A stretch of DNA of 64,000 nt from NCBI RefSeq assembly GCF_016863395.1, contig NZ_BOOU01000041.1, forward strand, positions 1 to 64,000, in the 5' to 3' direction. Under the pieces are notes generated by a model. The model did not search any database. It saw only the letters and a program-made list of their open reading frames with translations, and was not told where the DNA came from. Positions 26,285 to 37,416 of the stretch are shown here, in pieces. The position numbers and the translations under genes are program-made. Origin of the DNA: Sphaerisporangium rufum. GTDB taxonomy: Bacteria; Actinomycetota; Actinomycetes; Streptosporangiales; Streptosporangiaceae. The stretch's first letter is position 1, and the number at the start of each line of letters is the position of its first letter.

Positions 26285-26405
26285 GGGCCGGGAACCCCGG
26301 GTCCGAGCCGGCGTCCAACCTCGCGGCCGCGCCCGAGCGCGGGCGGGTACGTCCAGGTCCGAGCCGTGCGGGCGGCGGGCGGGCCGATGCCCGTAGGGTG
26401 GGGGC

Positions 26406-26645
26406 GTGGCTGAGGAGAAGGCGGGGACGCCGACGTACGAACAGGCCCGCGAGGAGCTCACCGAGGTGGTGCGGCGGCTGGAGGCCGGCGGACTGACCCT
26501 GGAGCAGTCGATCGAGCTGTGGGAGCGCGGCGAGCGGCTGGCCGCGGTCTGCGCGGAGTGGCTGCAGGGCGCCCGGGTGCGGCTGGCCGCCGCCATGGCC
26601 CGCCGCGAGGACGGCCCCGCCCCGGCCGACGAGACGCCCTTCTGA
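26406..26645 (+). CDS. xseB: exodeoxyribonuclease VII small subunit
   Basis: 79 aa from GTG 26406. Typical XseB helix pair: PTYEQAREELTEVVRRLEAGGLTLEQSIELWERGERLA with the conserved L-x-E-[QS]-[SI] turn. Usual length 70-80. It binds several-fold to XseA to form exonuclease VII. C-terminal tail is acidic/Pro-rich and not conserved. Confidence 0.95.
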   Translation: MAEEKAGTPTYEQAREELTEVVRRLEAGGLTLEQSIELWERGERLAAVCAEWLQGARVRLAAAMARREDGPAPADETPF

Positions 26646-26748
26646 ATCCCTCCCGCGGGAGACGCCGTGAAGATCGCCGGGCGGGCGGATGGACCGCGGC
26701 AGGCGGGGTACGGGCCGGTCGAACCGTGATGACGAGGAGTGATCGGCG

Positions 26749-27162
26749 ATGAGCGAGTTCGAGCGTTCCCGTACCATGCCGGCGCCGGCGGAGCTGGTGT
26801 TCGAGCAGGCGTCCGACCTGGACCGGCTGGACACCTGGCTGCCCGGTGAGCTGCACGTGCGCGCGGACGACCCGCCCGCGGTGACGGTGCACGAGGACGG
26901 CAGCGGGCAGGATGCCCGCGCGCTGTTCCGCGCGGTGCCCGAGCAGCTCCGCCTGGAGTGGGGCACCCGGGACACCGATGGTTACAGCGGGTGGCTGCAG
27001 GTGGCCGACAGCGGTGCCGGGGCCAGCGAGGTCACCGTGCACCTGTCGTTCTTCGACGAGAGCCACGCGCCGCCGGCCGACCAGGTCGATCGCACCCTGG
27101 ACGAGAGCCTGGCGAAGCTCGCCGACCAGGTGGGCGGACAGAACGACACCCCGGCCGGCTGA
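26749..27162 (+). CDS. SRPBCC-family (polyketide cyclase-like) protein
   Basis: 137 aa from ATG 26749. START-like fold pattern: first strand FERSRTMPAPAELVFEQASD, DLDRLDTWLPG (helix and conserved W-P), mid strands with RLEWGTRD and GWLQVADSG, and the long C-terminal helix APPADQVDRTLDESLAKLADQV. Members bind hydrophobic ligands or act as cyclases/chaperones. Its place after xseAB suggests the same transcript, but a 103-bp gap intervenes. Ligand unknown. Confidence 0.8.
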   Translation: MSEFERSRTMPAPAELVFEQASDLDRLDTWLPGELHVRADDPPAVTVHEDGSGQDARALFRAVPEQLRLEWGTRDTDGYSGWLQVADSGAGASEVTVHLSFFDESHAPPADQVDRTLDESLAKLADQVGGQNDTPAG

Positions 27163-27192
27163 CCCGGGCCCGGCCCGCCGGCCCCGGGCCGC

Positions 27193-27236
27193 CACCTGAC
27201 CGGCACCTGACCGGCACCTGACCGGCACCTGACCGG
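27193..27236. repeat. 4 x 11-bp tandem repeat
   Basis: Four identical copies of CACCTGACCGG in the 240-bp space between the SRPBCC gene and the convergent DUF4267 gene. Non-coding. Confidence 0.9.
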
Positions 27237-27402
27237 CCCCGGCACCGGCCTGCCGCGCGACCGGCCGGGGCCGGCGATACGCCCCGGCGGCGCGTGACGC
27301 GGCGGCCGTACCGACGGGCGAGGCCCGCGCCGACGGCGATCGCGCCGTGGCCGGCCCGCCGCGCCGCCGCCACGGCCCCTGGAACATCGCTCGACGGGCG
27401 CC

Positions 27403-27762
27403 TCATCCCAGGATGAGGACCGCCGCGATCGCCACCATCACCGCGGCGGTGAGGCCGTGGACGCCGAACGCCACCGCCCGCCGCCCGCCGTTCCGGAGCA
27501 CGACGACCATGTCGCCCGCCGGGGCGAACACGCTGGCGAGCACCAGCCAGCCGAGCATGTGCTGGTTCCCGGTCACCAGGGCCGGGAGGGCGACGAGCCC
27601 GGCCGTGATGTCCCGCACGCCCTTGACGGTCAGGTACGCGTTCATGGACACCGGCACCCCGAAGCCCTCCGCCGACGCGACCGGCCGCAGCAGGAATCGG
27701 ATGCCGATGAGGATGATCCCGAGGGCGACCAGTCCGGCGAGCCAGGTGGCGATGATGACCAT
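27403..27762 (-). CDS. DUF4267-family membrane protein
   Basis: 119 aa with four transmembrane helices. Family signature: GIRFLLRP near 20-27, YLTVKGVRDITAGLVALPAL in the second segment, and the FAPAGDMVVVLRNGGRR loop. These small proteins are commonly under control of a divergent TetR regulator, as here. Function unknown; a role in transport or stress is only suggested by context. Confidence 0.85.
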   Translation of the reverse strand: MVIIATWLAGLVALGIILIGIRFLLRPVASAEGFGVPVSMNAYLTVKGVRDITAGLVALPALVTGNQHMLGWLVLASVFAPAGDMVVVLRNGGRRAVAFGVHGLTAAVMVAIAAVLILG

Positions 27763-27783
27763 GTTGTCTCCTTATGTTCATTA

Positions 27784-27840
27784 CTAGAATTTCTAGCAAC
27801 GCTAGCCTAACGCCGCTCAATTAGCTAGCGGTGCTAGAAT
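27784..27840. promoter_or_regulatory. TetR operator region (CTAGAA motifs)
   Basis: Perfect dyad CTAGAA-T-TTCTAG at 27784-27796, a GCTAGC at 27801, a second one near 27823 and a further GCTAGAAT half-site at 27833-27840. All lie in the 85-bp AT-rich gap between divergent genes. Spacing suggests two dimer sites covering both promoters. Confidence 0.7.
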
Positions 27841-27847
27841 TTTTCGA

Positions 27848-28423
27848 GTGTCCACCCAGCAGCGCAGAGAACGCGAGCGCGCCCAGCGCCACGACCTGAT
27901 CCTCAAGACCGCACGCACGCTGGCCGAGTCCGAGGGCTGGGACGCGGTGACCACCCGCCGCCTGGCCGACGAGATCGAGTACAGCCAGCCGGTCCTGTAC
28001 AGCCACTTCGCCGGCAAGGACGCCATCGTCGCGGCGGTGGCGCTGGAGGGCTTCACGGAACTGGCCGCGCGACTGCGCGCCGCGACGCCGGCGGACGAGC
28101 CGCGGGCCACGCTGGAGGGGCTGGCCCGGGCCTACCTGGCGTTCGCCGAGGAGAACCCCGCGCTGTACGACGCCATGTTCACGATGGCCGTGGACCTGCC
28201 GTTCGGCCAGGACGACACCCCCGAGCCGCTGCGGGCCGGCTTCCAGGCGCTGCTGTCAGGGGTCGCCCGGTTCGCCGGCCGCGGCGACCCGGAGATCCTG
28301 ACGGAGGTCGTCTGGAGCGCCCTGCACGGGCTGATCGCGCTGTCCCGCGCCGGCCGGCTTCCCCCCGCCGGGCGCGAGGCCCGGCTGGCCCTGCTGCTCG
28401 ACCGGCTCGGCGCCGTGCACTGA
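27848..28423 (+). CDS. TetR-family repressor
   Basis: 191 aa from GTG 27848. HTH at about 13-58 (TTRRLADEIEYSQPVLYSHFAGK). The C-terminal domain is of the TetR_C_33 / WHG type, with ALYDAMFTM near 105-113 and a final ALHGLIALSRAGRLPP segment. Divergent from the DUF4267 gene with CTAGAA dyads between, so it probably represses that gene and itself. Ligand not evident. Confidence 0.88.
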   Translation: MSTQQRRERERAQRHDLILKTARTLAESEGWDAVTTRRLADEIEYSQPVLYSHFAGKDAIVAAVALEGFTELAARLRAATPADEPRATLEGLARAYLAFAEENPALYDAMFTMAVDLPFGQDDTPEPLRAGFQALLSGVARFAGRGDPEILTEVVWSALHGLIALSRAGRLPPAGREARLALLLDRLGAVH

Positions 28424-28451
28424 CCGGCGGCGGGCGCCGGACGCCACCGGC

Positions 28452-29000
28452 TCAGGACGCGGCGGGAGAGGGGGCGGCGGTGGGCCGGGGCAGCGGCTGG
28501 AGGGTGGCGGCGAGCTGGGCGAGCTCGTCCCAGCCGGCCAGGCCGGTGACGACGACGGTGACGTCCGGGCCGATGCTGACCAGCGAGCGCTGCTTCTTGT
28601 CCGGGCGGAACCGCTCCTGCCAGGTGGCGCCGCCGATCTGCCGGCTGCCGGTGTTCTTGTCGCTGTTGGCCATCCGGTTGGCGAACTCGTGGCCCGGCTC
28701 GTCGCTCTGCGCCAGCATGGCGTGCGAGCGGCGGGCGGTGGCGAAGCCGAGCCGCCAGGTGACGTGCGGGCTGGTCTCGACGGTGGAGCTGGTCGGCACC
28801 CAGCCGGCCGGGACGGCCTTCGGCACCCGCACCTCGTACGGGGCGGCCCGGCGCACGTTGGCCAGGCTGATCGTGTAGTCGACCTTGGGGATGTGCTCGG
28901 GCGCCTGGATCGGCCTGATCAGCAGCAGCACGCCGACGATCGCGAGACAGAGCAGCACGGCGAAGGCGTAGCCGTGGAAACCTTCGGTGAAGCGGCGCAC
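28452..29000 (-). CDS. DUF4245-family membrane-anchored protein
   Basis: 182 aa from GTG 29000 (start chosen by homology; no clear RBS, so the message may be leaderless or coupled). N-terminal transmembrane helix (about 11-31: YAFAVLLCLAIVGVLLLIRP), then an external domain with the DUF4245 features VPAGWVPTSSTVE, WRLGFAT, GGATWQER and the ending GWDELAQLAATLQPLP. Commonly encoded next to glpX in actinomycetes, as here. Extracytoplasmic role unknown. Confidence 0.8.
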   Translation of the reverse strand: MRRFTEGFHGYAFAVLLCLAIVGVLLLIRPIQAPEHIPKVDYTISLANVRRAAPYEVRVPKAVPAGWVPTSSTVETSPHVTWRLGFATARRSHAMLAQSDEPGHEFANRMANSDKNTGSRQIGGATWQERFRPDKKQRSLVSIGPDVTVVVTGLAGWDELAQLAATLQPLPRPTAAPSPAAS

Positions 29001-29062
29001 AACCAGGGAGGATACCGGCCGGTGGCAGCGGTCCCGGACCGGACTTCCCTCGCGCGGCGCGG

Positions 29063-29659
29063 CTAGGGGCGGCGGATCCGCCCGATGATGGTCAGGACGT
29101 CCTCGGCGAGCCGCCGGGTGGCGGCCACGTCCTCGGCGAGCGCGACCTCCGACACCGCGGCGGCCAGCGCCCCGGTCACCACGGTGACCAGCGCGCCGCG
29201 GTCGTCCTCGAACAGCGCGGCGTTGCGGCGGGCCCACTGCCGCATCCGGTCCCGCATGACGACCTCGAAACCGGGCGGGCCGTCGCCGCGCAGGAACAGC
29301 GCGGCGAGCTCGCGCTCGTCGAAGCAGCCCTCCAGGTAGGCGCGGGCGCCGGCGACGAACAGGCGCATCGGGTCGGTCTCGCCCTCGGCGCGCGCGGCCT
29401 GGACGGCCTGCTTGGTGCGCTGCGTCTGCCGGGCCTGGAATTCGTCGAACAGGGTCAGGTAAAGATCCGCCTTTCCTGAGAAATGGTGATAAAGACTGCC
29501 GACGCTCGCGCCGGCCCGGGAGACGACATCGGTGACCCCGGTCTCGGCGAACCCGCGGGAGACGAAGATCTCCCTCGCGGCGTCCAGGAGCGCGCCGCGC
29601 GTGGCGGCGCCGCGTTCCGAGGTGCGCACAGTCACCTGTCGTTCCGTGTCGCTGCTCAT
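29063..29659 (-). CDS. TetR-family repressor
   Basis: 198 aa from ATG 29659 (the open frame to 29701 is less likely). HTH at about 20-66 ([23 protein letters not shown]). C-terminal domain all-helical with an acidic face. It lies 62 bp upstream of the DUF4245 gene in the same direction and divergent from glpX (144 bp), which suggests it could regulate either. No strong palindrome is visible in the gap. Confidence 0.85.
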   Translation of the reverse strand: MSSDTERQVTVRTSERGAATRGALLDAAREIFVSRGFAETGVTDVVSRAGASVGSLYHHFSGKADLYLTLFDEFQARQTQRTKQAVQAARAEGETDPMRLFVAGARAYLEGCFDERELAALFLRGDGPPGFEVVMRDRMRQWARRNAALFEDDRGALVTVVTGALAAAVSEVALAEDVAATRRLAEDVLTIIGRIRRP

Positions 29660-29803
29660 GCAGGCGACAGTAGCCGCCCGCTCCCCGCCGGAGGGCGGCA
29701 ACTACGATCGTTGGCCCAGGCTGGATTAGAAAGCAGGGAACCAGGTAGGTCCAGTACAGGGCGTCCCGATCGGCGTTCGTACATATCTGAGGGGCTTGTC
29801 ACC

Positions 29804-30838
29804 ATGTCGGAACAGACGTCCGTGCCGCCGGCGCTCGCCACCAGCGAGAGCGCCCCCGACCGCAACCTCGCCCTCGAACTCGTCCGGGTGACCGAGGCGG
29901 CCGCCATGGCCGCGGCCCGGTGGGTCGGCCGCGGCGACAAGAACGGCGCCGACGGCGCGGCGGTCAACGCGATGCGCCAGCTGATCAACACGGTGTCGAT
30001 GGACGGCACGGTGGTGATCGGCGAGGGCGAGAAGGACAACGCCCCCATGCTGTTCAACGGCGAGCGGGTTGGCGACGGCAGCGGCGCCGCCTGCGACGTG
30101 GCGGTGGACCCGATCGACGGCACCCGGCTGACCGCGCTCGGCATGCCGAACGCCATCTCGGTGATCGCGGTGAGCCCGCGCGGGTCGATGTACGACCCGT
30201 CGGCGGTGTTCTACATGGACAAGCTGGTCACCGGCCGGGAGGCGGCGGACGCGGTCGACATCAACGCGCCGGTGGCCGCCAACATCGCCGCGGTGGCCCG
30301 GGCCAAGACGTGTTCGCCGTCCGACGTGACGGTGGTGGTGCTGGACCGGCCGCGCCACGAGGGCCTGGTGAAGGAGATCCGGGAGACCGGGGCCCGCATC
30401 AAGTTCATCACCGACGGCGACGTGGCCGGCGCGATCATGGCCGCCCGCCGGGACACCGGCATCGACCTGATGCTCGGCGTCGGCGGCACGCCGGAGGGCA
30501 TCATCGCCGCCTGCGCGCTGAAGTGCCTGGGCGGCGTCATCCAGGGCCGGCTGTGGCCGCGCGACGACGAGGAGCGGCGCCGCGCCCTGGACGCCGGGCA
30601 CGACCTGGACCGGGTGCTGACCACCGACGACCTGGTCACCTCCGACGACGTGTTCTTCGCCTCCTCCGGCATCACCGACGGCGAGCTGATGTACGGCGTC
30701 CGCTACCGCAGCGGAGCGGCCGTCACCAGCTCGCTGGTCATGCGCGGCCGGTCGGGCACGGTGCGCAAGGTGGAGAGCGAGCACCAGCTCTGGAAGCTGC
30801 GCGCCTACAGCGCCATCAACTTCGACACCGCCACCTGA
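29804..30838 (+). CDS. glpX: class II fructose-1,6-bisphosphatase
   Basis: 344 aa from ATG 29804. GlpX family motifs: [31 protein letters not shown] (metal ligands), VDPIDGTRL (the DPxDGT metal motif, about 102-110), [13 protein letters not shown] near 225-237, and [12 protein letters not shown]. Gluconeogenic, hydrolyses F1,6BP to F6P using Mn2+/Mg2+. It is the usual sole FBPase in many actinobacteria. It ends at a strong bidirectional hairpin. Confidence 0.96.
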   Translation: MSEQTSVPPALATSESAPDRNLALELVRVTEAAAMAAARWVGRGDKNGADGAAVNAMRQLINTVSMDGTVVIGEGEKDNAPMLFNGERVGDGSGAACDVAVDPIDGTRLTALGMPNAISVIAVSPRGSMYDPSAVFYMDKLVTGREAADAVDINAPVAANIAAVARAKTCSPSDVTVVVLDRPRHEGLVKEIRETGARIKFITDGDVAGAIMAARRDTGIDLMLGVGGTPEGIIAACALKCLGGVIQGRLWPRDDEERRRALDAGHDLDRVLTTDDLVTSDDVFFASSGITDGELMYGVRYRSGAAVTSSLVMRGRSGTVRKVESEHQLWKLRAYSAINFDTAT

Positions 30839-30898
30839 CGCCGCTCACCCACGTCGACCCGGGCTTCGCCCATCCGGTGCCCGCCGCCGCGGCGAATC

Positions 30899-30924
30899 CG
30901 GCACCCGGCCATGGCCGGGTGCCG
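30899..30924. terminator. bidirectional hairpin after glpX
   Basis: 12-bp perfect arms CGGCACCCGGCC and GGCCGGGTGCCG around AT, between convergent glpX and the DUF1707 gene. Confidence 0.8.
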
Positions 30925-30942
30925 TGCGGCGCCGGGGCCGGC

Positions 30943-31635
30943 CTAGCGGCGGCGGCGGCCGAAGCGCGAGGCGCGGGGCGGCTTCGGCGCCTTGGCGACG
31001 ACGTTGCCCATCATGATCGTGCCGGTGACCTCGATCACCGGCGCGCCGGGCGGCGCGTCCACCGGCACGTGATGCCGGCGGCCGCCGAGCATGCCCGTGG
31101 TGGAGACGACCACCCGCACGTCCCGCGGCACGACCAGGGTGAGGGTCGCGCCGACCACCCGGGCCTGTACGGTGACGTGGCTGCTCTGCAGCAGCGCCTC
31201 CCGCAGGTCCAGGGTGACCCCGGCGCCGACCGCGGTCACCGGGTAGACCGAGGGCACCACCCACCGCCCGCTGCGCTCCTCGGCCTGGAACACCGCCATC
31301 ACCGGGCGCCCGTCGGCGCGCAGCGGCTGCTGGTGCTCGGGCAGCAGGTCAGTGGTGAGGGCGGCCAGCTCGCCCAAGGTGCGCGCGCGGTAGAGGGCCT
31401 CCACCCGCTCCTCGTGCTCGTCGGGCCGGAGCCGGCCGTCGGCGACCGCGTCGTGCAGTACGGCCGCCACCCGCTCGCGGTCCTCGTCGGAGGCCCGCAG
31501 CTCGTACGTGCCGGCGGTCGGCGCGGGCTGGGTGCTCGCCAGCACCCCGGAGATCAACTGCCGCAGGGCGGGCGCGCCCTGCCGCCGCCACTGGCCTGCC
31601 AACTGGTGCCGACTCGCACCGCGCCACGCGTCCAC
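30943..31635 (-). CDS. DUF1707 (SHOCT-like) protein with C-terminal beta domain
   Basis: 230 aa from GTG 31635 (start uncertain; no clear RBS). DUF1707 domain at about 43-95: ELRASDEDRERVAAVLHDAVADGRLRPDEHEERVEALYRART, a small helical domain. A C-terminal right-handed beta-helix-like domain follows (about 130-215), related to the LiaF/DUF2154 type, ending in a basic PRASRFGRRRR tail. No transmembrane helix. Many actinobacterial proteins combine these domains and are thought to act in cell-envelope stress sensing; the exact role is unknown. Confidence 0.78.
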   Translation of the reverse strand: MDAWRGASRHQLAGQWRRQGAPALRQLISGVLASTQPAPTAGTYELRASDEDRERVAAVLHDAVADGRLRPDEHEERVEALYRARTLGELAALTTDLLPEHQQPLRADGRPVMAVFQAEERSGRWVVPSVYPVTAVGAGVTLDLREALLQSSHVTVQARVVGATLTLVVPRDVRVVVSTTGMLGGRRHHVPVDAPPGAPVIEVTGTIMMGNVVAKAPKPPRASRFGRRRR

Positions 31636-31700
31636 GCTTCGACAGTAACCCGGAAAGCGGTGTCCGGCGCGCTCCAGACCCCCTTGCCTCGCCACCCGGT

Positions 31701-31915
31701 CCCGGACGGACCGGCAAATCACCCCCACGGCTTCCGGCGTACCCCCCGCTCCCGCTCCCCCGGACCCGGCGGGCGACCGGATCACCCCTCCGGCCGCCGG
31801 CGAGCGCCTTCGTCTCCGCCACCGGGCCCGGACGGCGAACCGCCCGGCACCCGGCGGACTCCCATCGCCGGCGTTCCGCACCCGGACGGGCGACCGGATC
31901 ACCCCGCCGGCACCC
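31701..31915. repeat. four degenerate ~60-bp repeats in a gene-free interval
   Basis: The 434-bp gap 31636-32069 holds four copies, about 57-63 bp apart, sharing a core like CCCGGACGGGCGACC then GGATCACCCC and CCGGCnCCCGGCG. Core ATCACCCC occurs at 31718, 31781 and 31898, with a decayed third copy near 31838. No gene is supported within it. Confidence 0.65.
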
Positions 31916-32069
31916 GGCGGGCCCCTTTCCCTTGGTCATCGTGCCCAGGTGGGGCGCCGGATCGGCGAGACTGGGCTCGTACCGTCACCGCACGTCGCGG
32001 TGCGGGCGGCACCCCGGCGCCCGCCGCGACGGCCGTGCCGGCCCGCCCGCTGCCGAAGGAGCCGACCTG

Positions 32070-32471
32070 GTGACCGTCCGGGACGACGCCGCGTACTGGG
32101 CGTGCCCGCACGGGTACGACGCCCGGCACGGTTGCGCTCCCTGTTACCAGCTGTCCGGTGACGCCGAGCCGACGCTGCCGATCTGGGAGGTCGCGGTGTG
32201 GTTCGAGGCGCACTCGGCGATCCCGGTCCGCACGCTCAAGGAGGTCCGCCGGCACGGCCGCAACTACCTGCTGGACCAGCTCTCCGCCACCCGCGTCTAC
32301 CTGCTCACCGGGCACGCGCGGGCGGCCGGCGGCGCGCAGGCCGTGGCCGCGCTGGTCGGCTTCCTGCGGCACGACGGGCACCTCGTCGACGGCTTCACCG
32401 TGCGAGACTTCCGCGCCGTCCGGCTCGACCCCCCGCCCGGCCTCCCCCGCCCCGACCGCATCTGGCCCTGA
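32070..32471 (+). CDS. small Cys-containing protein of unknown function
   Basis: 133 aa from GTG 32070 (GAAGGAG 9 nt upstream). Near the N-terminus lies a compact Cys/His set, WACPHGYDARHGCAPC (about 10-25), that could hold zinc. The remainder is mixed alpha/beta without membrane spans, with a basic segment (VRRHGRN) and a Pro-rich C-terminus. It precedes the MFS gene by about 95 bp in the same direction. I do not recognise the family. Confidence 0.6.
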   Translation: MTVRDDAAYWACPHGYDARHGCAPCYQLSGDAEPTLPIWEVAVWFEAHSAIPVRTLKEVRRHGRNYLLDQLSATRVYLLTGHARAAGGAQAVAALVGFLRHDGHLVDGFTVRDFRAVRLDPPPGLPRPDRIWP

Positions 32472-32567
32472 CCACCTGGCGGACGACGACCCAGGGCGTT
32501 GACCCGGGGGGACGGGGCTCGTAGCCTGGCCGGATCTGACTCTGGCTCATGTTCTCCGGAGGCCGTG

Positions 32568-33833
32568 GTGCCCGCTTCCCGTGACCGGCGTGCCCGACTC
32601 GCGGTGTCCGCGGTGTTCGCGGTGCAGGGGCTGACCTTCGCCACCCTGCTCACCCAGGTGGCCGCGCTGCAGCGCAGGCACGCCTTGGGCGACGGGGAGC
32701 TGGCGATCCTGCTGCTGGCGGTGCCGGTCATCGCCGGCCTCGGCAGCGTGCTGGCCGGCGAGCTGGCCCGCCGGTACGGCAGCCGTCCGGTGCTGCGCGC
32801 GGCCCAGCCGCTGGCCGCGGTGGCGGTGGTGCTGGCCGGCCTGGCGCCCGGGGTGCCGGCGCTGGTCGCGGCGAACGTGCTGTTCGGCCTGTGCCTGGGC
32901 GCGGTGGACGCCGGGATGAACATGCAGGCGGTGGCGGTGGAGCGGCGGTACGGCCGGCCGGTGCTCACCGGCTTCCACGCGGTGTGGAGCGCGGCGGCCG
33001 TGCTGGGCGCGGGCTGGGCGTCGGTGGCCGGCGGGCTCGGCCTGGACCTGCCGGCCACCTTCGCGGCGGCGATGGTGCCCGCCGCCGTGGTGGCCGGCAT
33101 CGCCGCCCCGGTGCTGTACCGGACCGCCGACGAGCACGTCCCCCCGGCCGGGGACGCCGGCGAGCACCTCGCGACGACCGGCGGCGGCCCGGAGGTCCCG
33201 CGCTCTCCGTACGACCCGGCCGACCAGGCGCGGTCCGGCCGCCGGATGCCGTGGCGGCCGATCCTGCCGCTCTGCCTGGCGATGGCGTTCCTGTACGTGG
33301 GGGACGCGTCGATCTCCAACTTCGGCTCGGTCTACCTGGAGAAGGAGTTGCACGCGGGGGCCGCGCTGGTCCCCTGGGCGCTCGGCGCCTACCAGGCCGC
33401 CACCTTCCTGGTCCGGGTGGGCGGCGACCGGGCGGTCCGCCGGTTCGGCCCGGCGGCGATCGTCCGGGCCGGGGGCGCGCTGGCCGCCCTCGGGCTGGCC
33501 GGCGTGGTCGCCGCGCCGGACGCGACGCTCGCGGTGGCGGCGTTCGGGCTGGCAGGGGTAGGGCTGTCGGTGGTGGCGCCGCAGTCGTTCTCGGCCGCCG
33601 GGCGGCTTGACCCGGCACGGGCGGCGGTGGCCGTCGCCCGGGTCAACATGTTCAACTATGTCGGCTTCGTCGCCGGGGCCGCGCTGGTCGGCGGGATCGC
33701 TGACCCGGCCGGCTACCGGGTGGCGTTCGCCGCGCCGCTGCTGCTCGCCGCGGCGATCATCGTGCTGGCCGGCGGTTTCCGCCCCCGCGTCCCCGCCCCA
33801 TCACCCGCCCCCGTCCGGACCGAACCCGCCTAG
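32568..33833 (+). CDS. MFS transporter
   Basis: 421 aa from GTG 32568; CGGAGG lies 5 nt before it (the adjacent GTG 32565 is too close). Twelve transmembrane helices in two six-helix bundles joined by a hydrophilic loop (about 185-215). Loop 2-3 signature GELARRYGSRPVLR near 64-77. It resembles the fucose-permease-like/sugar or drug MFS group. It ends 15 bp from the end of iolD on the other strand. It could import inositol, but the opposite orientation and lack of diagnostic residues leave this open. Confidence 0.8.
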   Translation: MPASRDRRARLAVSAVFAVQGLTFATLLTQVAALQRRHALGDGELAILLLAVPVIAGLGSVLAGELARRYGSRPVLRAAQPLAAVAVVLAGLAPGVPALVAANVLFGLCLGAVDAGMNMQAVAVERRYGRPVLTGFHAVWSAAAVLGAGWASVAGGLGLDLPATFAAAMVPAAVVAGIAAPVLYRTADEHVPPAGDAGEHLATTGGGPEVPRSPYDPADQARSGRRMPWRPILPLCLAMAFLYVGDASISNFGSVYLEKELHAGAALVPWALGAYQAATFLVRVGGDRAVRRFGPAAIVRAGGALAALGLAGVVAAPDATLAVAAFGLAGVGLSVVAPQSFSAAGRLDPARAAVAVARVNMFNYVGFVAGAALVGGIADPAGYRVAFAAPLLLAAAIIVLAGGFRPRVPAPSPAPVRTEPA

Positions 33834-33848
33834 CCCGGCGGCGGGGGG

Positions 33849-35692
<1,844 letters not shown>

Positions 35693-35696
<4 letters not shown>

Positions 35697-36535
35697 GAGC
35701 CCTCCTTCGGGGCGGAGGTCATCGGCAGCCGCGGATCGGCGGCCTGCCCGGCCCAGGTGTCCCTGATCCAGGCGTGCCGGGGGTCGTCGCAGAAGGCCAT
35801 GGTCCGCTCGGCGGCCGGGCCGGCCAGCACGTTGAGGTAGTACAGGTCGTACCCGGGGGCGGCCATCGACGGGCCGTGGTAGCCGTGCGGGACCAGCACC
35901 ACGTCGCCGCAGGACACCTCGGCGAGCACGTCGATGGGCCGGCCGGGCGAGCCGTACACCCGCTGGTAGCCGGGGCCGCCCTCGAAGTAGTAGATCTCCT
36001 CCAGCACCGCCTCGCCCGCGCCGGCGGTGTCGTGCTTGTGCGGCGGGTAGGACGACCAGTTGCCCTCCGGGGTGAGCACCTCGACGGCGACCAGCCGGTC
36101 GCACTCGAAGGCGTCCGGGGCGCAGAAGTTGTTCACCTGCCGGGCGGCCTGGCCGGCGCCGCGGATCTCCACCGGCACCCGCCCGGCCGGGCCGTACCGC
36201 ACCGGGAGCCGGCGTTCGGCCCGGGCGGACGGCAGCGCGAACCGGCCGTGCCCGGTGACCCTGGCGGTGGCCCCGACCGGCAGGTAGGCGAAGTCGGAGA
36301 CGCCGGTGAAGACCGATTCGCGGCCGCGCAGCGCCAGGGTGGTGCCCTCGCACTCCACCTGGCACGACCCGGACAGCGGCAGCACCAGCATCTCCTCCTC
36401 GCCGGTGTCGAACTCCACCGTCTCGCCGCTGAGGTTGAGCACCCGCAGCCCGGCGTACGTCCAGCCGGCCAGCTCGGGCGTGACGCGCAGCGCCCAGGGG
36501 GCGGCGGCGGTCGCACCGGCGGGAATGTGGGACAT
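35693..36535 (-). CDS. iolB: 5-deoxy-glucuronate isomerase
   Basis: 280 aa. Double cupin (KduI/IolB) with PPHKHDT (His ligands, about 159-165), EEIYYFEGGPGYQRVY and HGYHGP. Converts 5-deoxy-glucuronate to 2-deoxy-5-keto-gluconate in the cytosol. Overlaps the upstream aldolase gene by one base (TGATG) and iolD by 4 (ATGA), so translation is coupled on both sides. Confidence 0.94.
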
Positions 36536-37416
36536 CAGGGGACCTCCAGCAGCCCGGCGGCGATGTCGACGGCCGCGGCGACGTCGTCGTCAGGAGGGTA
36601 GAGCAGCGCGCGGCCGACCACGAGGCCCCGCACGCCCGGCAGCCGCAGCGCCTTGCCCCACGACCCGTAGACGTCGTCCGGCGCGGCGGAGGGGTCGCCG
36701 CCGAGCAGCAGGGTGGGCAGGGTCGTCGCCTCCATGACCCGCTCCATGTCCGCGACCACCGGGATCTTCAGCCAGGTGTGCGCGGAGGTGGCGCCGAGGC
36801 CCTGGCCGACGTGGATGGCGTGGATCATGCCCTCGGCGGACAGGTCGTGGTGCACCACCCCCTCGTCGCGGTGCGACCAGAACGGCTCGATCATGGCGAC
36901 CAGCCCTTCCCCGGCCAGGCCGGTGATCGCCCGGGCGCAGGCCTCCAAGGTGCCGGCGGTCTCGGCGGAGCGCAGCCCGATCCGGCAGAGCATCTTGCCG
37001 CCGTCCAGCCGCATCCGGACGATCGAACCAGTGTCGTAGGCGGTGAATCGGTCGTCGAACTCGAAGGCCGTGCCGTGCAGGCCGCCACGGTTCATCGAAC
37101 CGATGACGATCTTGTCGTGCAGCGCGCCGAGCAGCAGCAGGTCCTCCACGACGTCGGGGGTGGCGAGCAGGCCGTCGACGCCGGGGCGGGCCAGCGCCAC
37201 GCGCAGCCGGTCGAGCAGGTCGATCCGGCTGCCCATCGCCATCGGCCGGCCGCGCACGCCCAGGGCGCCGCGCGCCGGGTGGTCGGCCGCGATGATCAGT
37301 AGTTGCTCGCGCCCGGCCAGCAGCGGGCGGCGCCGGCGCTCGGCGGCCGCCTCGGCGATCCGGCCGGGGTGCCGGGCGCGGATCTCGGCGAGCTTGCGGC
37401 GGTCCTCGTCACGCAC
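36535..37416 (-). CDS. Cgl0159-type (beta/alpha)8 aldolase-like protein of the inositol pathway
   Basis: 293 aa from GTG 37416, overlapping iolC by 8 bp. DeoC/LacD-like barrel: AADHPARGALG (about 43-53), GLLATPDVVEDLL, SMNRGGLHGTAFEFDDRFTAYD, and LKIPVVADMERVM near 215, where a Lys could form a Schiff base. No other gene in this operon codes for the 2-deoxy-5-keto-gluconate-6-P aldolase (IolJ step), and this protein sits right after the kinase IolC, so it is the best candidate. Family identification is good; the reaction is inference. Confidence 0.8.
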   Translation of the reverse strand: MRDEDRRKLAEIRARHPGRIAEAAAERRRRPLLAGREQLLIIAADHPARGALGVRGRPMAMGSRIDLLDRLRVALARPGVDGLLATPDVVEDLLLLGALHDKIVIGSMNRGGLHGTAFEFDDRFTAYDTGSIVRMRLDGGKMLCRIGLRSAETAGTLEACARAITGLAGEGLVAMIEPFWSHRDEGVVHHDLSAEGMIHAIHVGQGLGATSAHTWLKIPVVADMERVMEATTLPTLLLGGDPSAAPDDVYGSWGKALRLPGVRGLVVGRALLYPPDDDVAAAVDIAAGLLEVP

